Source: Haladaptatus paucihalophilus DX253
GTDB lineage: Archaea; Halobacteriota; Halobacteria; Halobacteriales; Haladaptataceae
Assembly: GCF_000376445.1 (NCBI RefSeq)
Contig: NZ_AQXI01000001.1
Span: forward strand, 1,396,962 to 1,460,961
DNA: 64,000 nucleotides
Direction: 5' to 3'
Below are positions 33,865-40,740 of the stretch, in pieces. The notes beneath the pieces were generated by a model. The model was not told the origin of the DNA and searched no databases. It was given only the letters and a program-made list of their open reading frames with translations. The position numbers and the translations under genes were made by a program. The number at the start of each line of letters is the position of its first letter. Position 1 is the first letter of the stretch.

Positions 33865-34781
33865 TGGTCGAAACCGGCAAGTTCATCGAGAAAGCGGTCG
33901 CGGAGATTCGAGAAGCGGTCGGCGACTCGCACGCCATCATCGCGCTGTCGGGCGGCGTCGATTCGTCCGTCGCCGCCGGACTCGCGTACAAGGCCATCGG
34001 CGACCAGCTCACGCCGGTCTACGTCGATACCGGCTTGATGCGCAAGGGCGAGACGAACCAGATTCGCAAGACGTTCTCCTACATGAGTTCGCTGGAAGTC
34101 GTGGAAGCGGAAGACCGCTTTTTCGACGCGCTCTCTGGCGTCACCGACCCCGAGGAGAAGCGGAAGGTCATCGGCGAGCAGTTCATCCGCGAGTTCGAGC
34201 GCGAAGCGCGGGTCACGGACGCGGACTACCTCGTGCAGGGGACCATCTACCCCGACCGAATCGAGAGCGAGGGCGGTATCAAGTCACACCACAACGTCGG
34301 CGGCCTGCCGGACGTGGTGGACTTCGACGGCATCGTCGAACCCGTCCGCGACCTCTACAAGGACGAAGTGCGCGAGGTCGCTCGCGCCCTCGGCATGGAA
34401 GAAATCATCGCCGAGCGCATGCCGTTCCCCGGACCGGGACTGGCAGTCCGCGTCATCGGCGAGGTCACGCCCGAGAAGGCGCAGGTCGCACGCGAGGCGT
34501 GCCACGTCGTGGAGGAGGAACTGGAGGAGTACGACCCGTGGCAGGCGTTCGCCGCCGTCGTCGGCAAGGGAACCGGCGTCAAGGGGGACAACCGCGTCCA
34601 CGGTTGGATTGTCGCGGTGCGCTCGGTCGAATCGCGCGACGGCATGACCGCCAGAGCGCAGGAGATAGACTGGGAGACGCTCCAGCGTATCCAGTCGCGC
34701 ATCACCGGCCAAAACGAGAACGTCGCCCGCGTCGTCTACGACGTGACACATAAGCCCCCGGCGACCATCGAGTACGAGTGA
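33864..34781 (+). CDS. guaAb: GMP synthase ATP-pyrophosphatase subunit
   Basis: 305 residues, the synthetase half (subunit B) of archaeal split GMP synthetase. PP-loop [12 protein letters not shown] at about 28-39 activates XMP with ATP; the C-terminal dimerisation domain carries [13 protein letters not shown] and ends KPPATIEYE. The glutaminase subunit guaAa is not in the window. Overlaps pyrG and the next gene, both by TGATG, forming a nucleotide-synthesis operon. Confidence 0.95.
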   Translation: MVETGKFIEKAVAEIREAVGDSHAIIALSGGVDSSVAAGLAYKAIGDQLTPVYVDTGLMRKGETNQIRKTFSYMSSLEVVEAEDRFFDALSGVTDPEEKRKVIGEQFIREFEREARVTDADYLVQGTIYPDRIESEGGIKSHHNVGGLPDVVDFDGIVEPVRDLYKDEVREVARALGMEEIIAERMPFPGPGLAVRVIGEVTPEKAQVAREACHVVEEELEEYDPWQAFAAVVGKGTGVKGDNRVHGWIVAVRSVESRDGMTARAQEIDWETLQRIQSRITGQNENVARVVYDVTHKPPATIEYE

Positions 34782-35101
34782 TGCGCGCAGTCATCGCAGG
34801 TCCCGACGACGGAGAACTCGGTCGCGCCCTCGAAGCAGAGGGCGTCGAACTGACGGCTGTCAACGGCGTCGCCTCCCGTCCCGCGCTCGAAGACGCGGCC
34901 ATCACCGAGGCCGACCTCTTCGTCCTCACGGACGTCGGACAGGCCACGGCCATCGCGGTTGCAAAGGACGTGAACCCGGACGTTCGCGTCGTCGTCTACG
35001 ACGAGCAGTCCATCCCCGAATTCGCTCGGAGTCAGGCCGACCTCATCGTGGACCCGAACCTCCTCGATGCGAACGCAGTCGCAGAGGAGTTGACGGCCTG
35101 A
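34781..35101 (+). CDS. Small TrkA-N-like protein (DUF7126-like)
   Basis: 106 residues with a single Rossmann-like fold: RAVIAGPDDGELGRALEAEGVE, DLFVLTDVGQATAIAVAKDVNPDVRVVVYD. It resembles haloarchaeal DUF7126, often next to nucleotide-synthesis genes. ATG 34781 overlaps the guaAb stop by TGATG. Possibly a regulator or nucleotide sensor for the pyrG-guaAb operon; inferred from coupling only. Confidence 0.76.
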   Translation: MRAVIAGPDDGELGRALEAEGVELTAVNGVASRPALEDAAITEADLFVLTDVGQATAIAVAKDVNPDVRVVVYDEQSIPEFARSQADLIVDPNLLDANAVAEELTA

Positions 35102-35206
35102 GCGACGACGGCCCAGGGGCGAAAGCAGGAGACGGAAGCGGGAAGAGAATCGACGGTATCGGTCGGAAGGGGTAGGGTTAATCCCCCATCCGAACGAGGA
35201 TTTTGC

Positions 35207-35611
35207 ATGCGCTACGAAGTCCGTGACGAGCTACCGACACCCGAGGAGTTCATCGCCCTCCGCGACGCCGCGGACATGGCACCCCGGAGTTTGGAGGCGG
35301 TCGAACGAGGCTTGCCGAACTCGGTGTTCGGCGTGACGGTCGTGGACGGCGAAACCGGCGAGGTCGTCGGCATGGCCCGCATCATCGGCGACGGCGGGTC
35401 GGTGTACCAGATTGGCGACATGGCGGTCCACCCCGACCACCAGCGGCAGGGGCTTGGGTCCCGTATGATGGAGCGATTGATGGAATATCTGGAGGAAAAT
35501 GCACCCGAAGGAGCCTACGTCAACCTCATGGCCGACGTGGAGGGATTCTACGAGCAGTTCGGCTTCGAGTACACGGCTCCCGCTTCGCGGGGGATGTACC
35601 AGCGAATGTGA
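35207..35611 (+). CDS. GNAT family N-acetyltransferase
   Basis: 134 residues, one GNAT fold. Acetyl-CoA site: IGDMAVHPDHQRQGLGSRMMERLMEY (QxxGxG/A around residues 82-90), and the C-terminal FYEQFGFEYT strand. Substrate unknown. Monocistronic; ends at gap C. Confidence 0.9.
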   Translation: MRYEVRDELPTPEEFIALRDAADMAPRSLEAVERGLPNSVFGVTVVDGETGEVVGMARIIGDGGSVYQIGDMAVHPDHQRQGLGSRMMERLMEYLEENAPEGAYVNLMADVEGFYEQFGFEYTAPASRGMYQRM

Positions 35612-35672
35612 CGAATACGAAGTGCGTTCTCGAAAATCCTCGTCCACTCTCTGACTCGTGGTTGGTGTTGCG

Positions 35673-35780
35673 GTGATTGCAAATACAGACGTCAATGAGA
35701 CCGCACCGCAACCCAGTACAGAAATCGCATTTTGGGCTGTCGCGTGATTGCAAGTACAGACGTCACTGAAACCGCACCGC
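35673..35780 (+). repeat. Mosaic repeat, doubled GACGTC module (gap C)
   Basis: Two copies, 35673-35709 and 35743-35780, both reading gtgattgcaaRtacagacgt, then caNtgaRaccgcaccgc. A single copy is present in gaps A and B. Confidence 0.78.
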
Positions 35781-35788
35781 ATCGGCCA

Positions 35789-35842
35789 CTCCCTCCCCAA
35801 CCGATTCCTTCGGTCGCTGGCGCTCCCTTCGTCATCCCTCGC
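35789..35842 (+). repeat. Mosaic repeat, CCTCCCCAACC module (gap C)
   Basis: Begins ccctccccaaccgattcctt and ends tcatccctcgc; same length and near-identical to the reverse copy at 26173-26222. Confidence 0.78.
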
Positions 35843-35931
35843 ACGCTGCCAGCATCGACCTTCGGCCGACCGCTGGTTCGCGGTTTCGCCAGACTCCGTC
35901 TGGCTGACTGCCGAGCGTTGCTCGGCAATTT

Positions 35932-35965
35932 CACCGCTCACCCAGAGGTTTCTTCGAAACCTCGT
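35932..35965 (+). repeat. Mosaic repeat, hairpin module (gap C)
   Basis: accgctca flank with stem gaggtttc/gaaacctc around ttc. Flank and arms match gaps A and B. Confidence 0.7.
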
Positions 35966-36052
35966 TGGCCTCAGGCCGGTGCCAGCGCGCGCCACGTTGT
36001 TCGCTCGACTGGCGTTCGGGATGGTTCCCGTCCCCTCTCGCGTGCGTTCGAC

Positions 36053-36724
36053 TCACATCGACGCGACCAGTTCGCGCAGTCGCTCGCTCCCCTCGCGGAG
36101 GAAGGGGACGCCGTGGCCCATCGCGGCCACCTCGAACTCCGGCGTTCGGGATTCGAGCGAGACGATGCTGTCGTGGACCGCTTCGGTGTCGTAGCTGATG
36201 GCCCACGAGGAGGGTTCGAGTTTCCCGTGGTTCTCGCGCACGAGGTCACCGAGGAAGGCGACGCCCAGCGATTCGCTGACGTACGACGTGTGTCCCGGCG
36301 AGTGGCCCGGCGTGGCGTAGGCGGTGAAACTCCCGATTTCGTCGCCGTCCTCGATGGGACGAATCTCCTCGTCGGGACGGGAGAGGAGCGGTCGGGTCAC
36401 GCGCTGGAGCGCTCCCTTGTGGTTGTGCCAGTCGGGGGCGTCCGCGCGCGAGAGCAGCGGCGCGTCCGCCGCCCCGGCGTACACCGGCGCGTTGAGGGGC
36501 AAGCGCGCGAGCGACCCGACGTGGTCGAAGTCGTAGTGCGTGAGCAGCACGCGGTCCACGTCGTTGATGGAGTACCCCGCCTCCCGCACGCCGCGCATGA
36601 TGTCGCCGCTGTCGAAGGGTGTCCCGGCGTCCACGAGGGTCAGGTCGCCGCCGTCGTCGGCGAGATAGCAGTTCACGCTCCCGAGGTCGAGCCACCACAC
36701 GTCGTCCGCGAGTTGCGTTACCAT
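36053..36724 (-). CDS. MBL-fold metallohydrolase
   Basis: 223 residues. Metallo-beta-lactamase fold with THYDFDHVG (H63, D65, D67, H68; a THxDxDH form of the usual HxHxDH), a later GHSPGHTSYV and GHG. The replacement of the first His-x-His by His-x-Asp is common in haloarchaeal members. Hydrolase of unknown substrate. Starts divergently from the next small membrane-protein gene. Confidence 0.88.
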   Translation of the reverse strand: MVTQLADDVWWLDLGSVNCYLADDGGDLTLVDAGTPFDSGDIMRGVREAGYSINDVDRVLLTHYDFDHVGSLARLPLNAPVYAGAADAPLLSRADAPDWHNHKGALQRVTRPLLSRPDEEIRPIEDGDEIGSFTAYATPGHSPGHTSYVSESLGVAFLGDLVRENHGKLEPSSWAISYDTEAVHDSIVSLESRTPEFEVAAMGHGVPFLREGSERLRELVASM

Positions 36725-36796
36725 ATCGGACCCACGACGGCCAACCACTTGAGCGTGAACGGGTGATTTTTGGTCGTGCGAGACGCAACTCCTGCT

Positions 36797-37030
36797 ATGG
36801 GAACGCCACTGCCGACCGAGACGCGCGACATCGACCGGTGGCGCGCGACGAAAGCCGTCCTTCCGTTTCTCGCGCTCGGACTGTTCGACCTCGTGCTCAT
36901 CCTCGGATGGGGACTCAACCCGTTGTGGGGCTTTGCCATCCTGCCGCCGATGCTCTTCATCAGCGTACTGGCGTGGATCAGCTTCAAATCCGGGTTCGTC
37001 GGCGACAACGCCGAATACGCGGAGGAATGA
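36797..37030 (+). CDS. Small two-helix membrane protein
   Basis: 77 residues, helices at about 22-38 (VLPFLALGLFDLVLILGW) and 43-63 (GFAILPPMLFISVLAWISF), ending in an acidic tail. ATG 36797 is used; an extension nine codons upstream is less halophilic. Its stop overlaps the next start by ATGA, so it is coupled to the cupin gene. Confidence 0.68.
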   Translation: MGTPLPTETRDIDRWRATKAVLPFLALGLFDLVLILGWGLNPLWGFAILPPMLFISVLAWISFKSGFVGDNAEYAEE

Positions 37031-37344
37031 ACGTGTTGGACCGCACACCGGACCTCGACCCGGACGACGGAGAGGTGCTGACGGACGAACTGGTCGTCAC
37101 CGACGACGTGCTCGTGAAGGCCTTCGCGCTCGGTCCCGGCGCGGAACTCAGCCCGCACGAACACGGCGACAGCACGAACGTCTTTCACGTCATCTCCGGC
37201 GAGGTGACGGTGATTCAGGACGACGAGGAAGAGACGGTCTCGGCTCCCGGCGTCGTGCTCCACGAGCGCGGCGTCGTCCACGGCGCGCGCAACGACTCGG
37301 ACGACGTGGCGATGCTGACGGCGAGCCTCTGCCCGCTTCCGTGA
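37027..37344 (+). CDS. Cupin-domain protein
   Basis: 105 residues, one cupin barrel: PHEHGDSTNVFHVISGEVTVI gives the first metal motif (G-x-H-x-H-type with E), and APGVVLHERGVVHGARN the second. Metal-dependent dioxygenase or sugar-binding roles are possible; unassigned. Coupled to the membrane-protein gene through ATGA. Confidence 0.84.
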   Translation: MNVLDRTPDLDPDDGEVLTDELVVTDDVLVKAFALGPGAELSPHEHGDSTNVFHVISGEVTVIQDDEEETVSAPGVVLHERGVVHGARNDSDDVAMLTASLCPLP

Positions 37345-37415
37345 CGGCGGCGGGACTCTTTTCGACGGATTCGGTGCGGAAGATATTTGTTCCGTCTCGC
37401 CGACAATAGCGGACG

Positions 37416-37616
37416 ATGAACCACTCCCTCCGCCGGTTCGCGCTCGGGCTCTACGTCCTGTGGCTTCTCGCCACCGTCCTGCTCGTTCTCGGAAAGTACA
37501 CCTCGTTCCCGACCGTGGCGGGCGTTCACAGCGCGGTCGTGGTCGGCGCGACGGTGCTGACGGTGGGCGGGGCAGGGAGACTCGCTCGTGACGGCTATCG
37601 GCGGTTCGTCGCCTGA
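37416..37616 (+). CDS. Small two-helix membrane protein
   Basis: 66 residues. Helices about 8-26 (LGLYVLWLLATVLLVLGK) and 34-52 (AGVHSAVVVGATVLTVGG), with basic ends (NHSLRRF and RLARDGYRRFVA). Unknown family. Independent gene, 71 bases after the cupin. Confidence 0.6.
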   Translation: MNHSLRRFALGLYVLWLLATVLLVLGKYTSFPTVAGVHSAVVVGATVLTVGGAGRLARDGYRRFVA

Positions 37617-37717
37617 ACTCCCGTCGAAGTTGCAGTTTGCTCCAACAACGGCACCGTCCGCTAGTCGAGGTAACCGCTTTCGGAACGACTTTGAAACCGC
37701 GATACATCCCCGCAGGC

Positions 37718-38764
37718 ATGAACCGAATCATCGGGGAACGCGAATTGGATGAAACGCCGTTCTCCGCGGAAGCCGCCCGGGAGACGTTCGAACGGATGGT
37801 TCTCGCCCGGCGATTCGACGAGCGCGCCATCGCGCTCCAACGACGCGGGTGGATGAGCAGTTGGCCGCCGTACCGCGGACAGGAAGCCTCACAAGTCGGT
37901 GCCGCGCTGGCGATGGCCGACGACGACTGGCTCTTCCCGACCTACCGCTCGAACGGGATGCAGGTCGCACGCGGCGTCCCCATCAGCGACATCTTGCTGT
38001 TCCGTCGCGGACGACCGGAGTTCAACTCCGAGCACGACATCCCGACGTTTCCCCAAGCGGTACCCATCGCCACGCAAATCCCCCACGCGGCGGGCGCGGG
38101 CATGGCGATGAACTACCGCGGCGACGAGGACGCCGTTCTCTGTTACTTCGGCGACGGTGCGACGAGCGAGGGCGACTTCCACGAAGGGCTGAACTTCGCG
38201 GGCGTGTTCGACGCGCCGGTCGTCTTCTTCTGTGAGAACAACAACTGGGCCATCAGCCTCCCGCGACACAAGCAGACCGCGAGCGACAGCATCGCCGTGA
38301 AGGCGGAGGCCTACGGTTTCGAGGGCGTGCAGGTGGACGGCAACGACCCGCTGGCGGTCCGCGAAACGGTCGCCGACGCGCTCGACTCCGCCCGGAAGGG
38401 AAAACCGGTCCTCGTGGAGAGTCTCACCTACCGACAAGGTGCCCACACCACGAGCGACGACCCGAGCAAGTACGAGGACGTGGAACAGGACCTCCCCGAA
38501 TGGCGGAAGGCGGACCCCCTCGACCGCTACGAGACGTGGCTCCGCGAGCAGGGTGTCATCGACGACGAGTTCGTCGAGGAGGCCTACGACGAAGCGGACG
38601 AACTCCTCGCGGAGGCCGTCGAGGAAGCGGAAGCAGTCGAGGACCCCGACCCGCACGACGTGTTCGACCGGGTGTACGCCGACGTGCCCCCGCGACTCCG
38701 CGACCAGCGCGAATGGCTGGACTCGTTCCTCGAAGACCACGACGTGTACGAACTGGAACACTGA
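37718..38764 (+). CDS. 2-oxoacid dehydrogenase E1 component, alpha subunit
   Basis: 348 residues, TPP-dependent E1-alpha of the pyruvate/branched-chain family. TPP motif GDGATSEGDFHEGLNFAGVFDAPVVFFCENNNW near 145-177; conserved YRGQEASQVGAAL and FPTYRSNG upstream. It would decarboxylate a 2-oxoacid together with an E1-beta. E1-beta, E2 and E3 genes are not adjacent, unlike the usual operon. The C-terminus is acidic. Confidence 0.92.
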   Translation: MNRIIGERELDETPFSAEAARETFERMVLARRFDERAIALQRRGWMSSWPPYRGQEASQVGAALAMADDDWLFPTYRSNGMQVARGVPISDILLFRRGRPEFNSEHDIPTFPQAVPIATQIPHAAGAGMAMNYRGDEDAVLCYFGDGATSEGDFHEGLNFAGVFDAPVVFFCENNNWAISLPRHKQTASDSIAVKAEAYGFEGVQVDGNDPLAVRETVADALDSARKGKPVLVESLTYRQGAHTTSDDPSKYEDVEQDLPEWRKADPLDRYETWLREQGVIDDEFVEEAYDEADELLAEAVEEAEAVEDPDPHDVFDRVYADVPPRLRDQREWLDSFLEDHDVYELEH

Positions 38765-38799
38765 GAAGGATAGCAAAAAACCGCGCTCGGGAGAACGAA

Positions 38800-39030
38800 T
38801 CAGTCGATAGCGATGTACGTTTTGGTGTCCACGACGCCATCGAGTCCCTGAATATCGGACGAGGAGGTTTGGAGTACTTCGTACACCTCGTCCGTGTCCA
38901 CCTCGACGATGATGTCGAAGTCCCCGGCGACGATGTGCGCCTCCCCCACGTTCGCCAGGCCGCGCACCGATTCGAGCAACCCTTGGGACTTTCCGGCGGC
39001 CGTGTTAACCATGATAAACGCGTGCACCAT
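38800..39030 (-). CDS. Stand-alone RAM (Lrp/AsnC ligand-binding) domain protein
   Basis: 76 residues, only the effector-binding alpha/beta sandwich of Lrp/AsnC regulators, no helix-turn-helix: AFIMVNTAAGKSQGLLESV, VGEAHIVAGDFDIIVEVDTDE, DTKTYIAID. It could bind amino acids and oligomerise. A second such protein lies downstream of the divergent trkA gene (39898-40128). Confidence 0.88.
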   Translation of the reverse strand: MVHAFIMVNTAAGKSQGLLESVRGLANVGEAHIVAGDFDIIVEVDTDEVYEVLQTSSSDIQGLDGVVDTKTYIAID

Positions 39031-39173
39031 TATGCCGTGTGATACTCTATCATGCGAGAAAAACCTTTGCCCGGCGACGATCCGATACTGTCGTTTCGTC
39101 CCGAATCCGCCAAAGACGCCGACCAGCGCGCTCCCGAGCGGCGGTATTGAGGGGCCGGTTCGTCACCGGAGAA

Positions 39174-39183
39174 AGCTTATTCA
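39174..39183 (+). promoter_or_regulatory. TATA box for trkA-like gene
   Basis: agcttattca, centred 28-29 bases before ATG 39207. Confidence 0.5.
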
Positions 39184-39206
39184 ACCTCTCTATCGTACGG
39201 AGTGAC

Positions 39207-39896
39207 ATGCGATTCGTTATCATAGGTGCAGGTAGGGTCGGCCTGCGAACCGCTCGCGTCCTCCGCGAAGAGGGGCACGAGGTCGTGTTGGTGGAAAACG
39301 ACGCGAACAAAGTGAAGCGTGCGCGCACCGACGACTTCGAGGTCATCGAGGGCGACGGGTCGCGCGAGTCGGTCCTCGAACAGGCGGACCTCGACACCGC
39401 GGACGCCCTCGGGGGGTTGACGGGGGACCTAAACGTCAACTTCGCGGCCTGCATGGTCGGCAAACACCACGGCTGTCGAACCATTCTGCGCATCGACAAC
39501 GACTACCGGGAGGACATCTACCGGAAGTTCGCCAGCGACGTGGACGAAGTGGTCTACCCCGAGCGACTGGGAGCCATCGGTGCGAAAAACGCCCTCCTCG
39601 GCGGGAACATCCGCGCCATCGCCGATATCGCCCAGAACTTGCAGGTGGTCGAACTCACCATCACCGAGGAGTCACCCATGCGCGGCTACTCCATCAGCGA
39701 ACTCGAACTACCCGCGAACTCGCGCATCCTCGCGTTCGGCAAGCACGACGAGCGGATCGGCATTCCGCTCCCGGACGACTCCCTCGAAGTCGGCGACAGG
39801 GTAGCCGTCCTCGCCGATTTCGGGGTGTTGGACGACGTTCGGAAGATACTCGTCGGCGACGGCAGTCGAGCGGCCGCGGGAGCGGGGGGTGTCTGA
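39207..39896 (+). CDS. trkA: TrkA-type potassium channel regulator
   Basis: 229 residues: RCK-N Rossmann domain with FVIIGAGRVGLRTARVL at the start and an RCK-C domain about 137-218. Binds NAD(H) or ATP and gates K uptake systems. One base after its stop begins a stand-alone RAM gene, so the two are coupled. No Trk/Ktr membrane subunit is nearby. Confidence 0.9.
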   Translation: MRFVIIGAGRVGLRTARVLREEGHEVVLVENDANKVKRARTDDFEVIEGDGSRESVLEQADLDTADALGGLTGDLNVNFAACMVGKHHGCRTILRIDNDYREDIYRKFASDVDEVVYPERLGAIGAKNALLGGNIRAIADIAQNLQVVELTITEESPMRGYSISELELPANSRILAFGKHDERIGIPLPDDSLEVGDRVAVLADFGVLDDVRKILVGDGSRAAAGAGGV

Positions 39897-39897
39897 G

Positions 39898-40128
39898 ATG
39901 GTCGCCGCATACATCATGGTCAAGGCGAACACGGGCGAGGCGGACCGGTTGAAGAACGCGATTCTCGACATCGACGGCGTGGAAGACGCCCACATCGTCG
40001 CGGGCGACGTGGACCTCATCGTGAAGGTGGACGTCGAGAACCCCGCCGAAGTGAAGACCGTCGCTGCCGACGGAATTCAGGGCGTGCAGGGCGTCGAGGA
40101 CACTCAGACGTACATATCTATGGACTAA
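39898..40128 (+). CDS. Stand-alone RAM (Lrp/AsnC ligand-binding) domain protein
   Basis: 76 residues, same length and same fold as the gene at 38800-39030: AYIMVKANTGEADRL, DAHIVAGDVDLIVKVDV, EDTQTYISMD. No DNA-binding helix-turn-helix. Its coupling to trkA suggests it modulates the K channel regulator, possibly sensing an amino acid or nucleotide. Confidence 0.88.
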   Translation: MVAAYIMVKANTGEADRLKNAILDIDGVEDAHIVAGDVDLIVKVDVENPAEVKTVAADGIQGVQGVEDTQTYISMD

Positions 40129-40245
40129 CATACGGGGCCGAGAGAATCGCAAAACGACGCCGCTCGTCCTCTTTGTACGCCGTTCGGATGCCCCTCCACC
40201 AATATTTGACCGACACCCGGCCGCGACACGACCGATAGCCGACCG

Positions 40246-40707
40246 TTAGTCGTAGGATTGGTGTGCCCGGTTCAACATCCCCGCGGCGGGTTCGTCGTAG
40301 TCGTAGCCGGGAATCAGACCTTGCATCCACGTCCCCTCGGCGAAATCCACGACCGCCTTCGCGTTCTCGGCCGCTTTGTCGGGATACCCCGAGAACTCGA
40401 CTTCGAGGACTACTTCGTCGCCGTCTCGCCTTATCGTCGGTGGCGTCGCGTCGTCCGAGGAAACGACCGTGTGGGCGTCTTCCAGTCGGAGTTCGAGCGT
40501 TTCGAACCAACCGGTTTCAACGACGTCGGCGACCGAATCGTCCGCCACGACGCCCGAAAGCATCGGCATTCTGACGGTCACTCGGATGGAGTCGGATACG
40601 GTAACGCGTCCGTCGAACGGCGTCGTGGTCACGAGGTAGCCGTCGTCGTCCGATTCGAAGCCGTCGTGCAGGCCGAAGGCTCGTTCGACCGCGTTCGTCT
40701 GCGTCAT
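40246..40707 (-). CDS. Conserved haloarchaeal protein (DUF5813-like)
   Basis: 153 residues, acidic, with the AFGLHDGFESDDDGYLVTTTPFDGRV opening I associate with DUF5813. Unknown role. Same strand as and 33 bases downstream of the CHAT-protease gene, so it could be in that operon. Confidence 0.75.
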   Translation of the reverse strand: MTQTNAVERAFGLHDGFESDDDGYLVTTTPFDGRVTVSDSIRVTVRMPMLSGVVADDSVADVVETGWFETLELRLEDAHTVVSSDDATPPTIRRDGDEVVLEVEFSGYPDKAAENAKAVVDFAEGTWMQGLIPGYDYDEPAAGMLNRAHQSYD

Positions 40708-40740
40708 TGCCCGTCGGTAGGGCCGGAGAACGGAAGGGCG

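Larger units (their letters stand above)
35612..36052. other. Non-coding gap C with mosaic repeats
   Basis: 440 bases without a supported gene. It carries two GACGTC modules (35673-35709 and 35743-35780), the CCTCCCCAACC module (35789-35842) and the hairpin module (35932-35965), plus further small stems: ccaga/tctgg near 35889-35903 and gccgagc/gctcggc near 35909-35926. Highest repeat density in the window. Confidence 0.75.

Noticed and set aside
25918-36052. CRISPR array
   Set aside because: Modules are longer, few, and irregularly spaced, without unique spacers of constant size, and no cas genes occur in the window.
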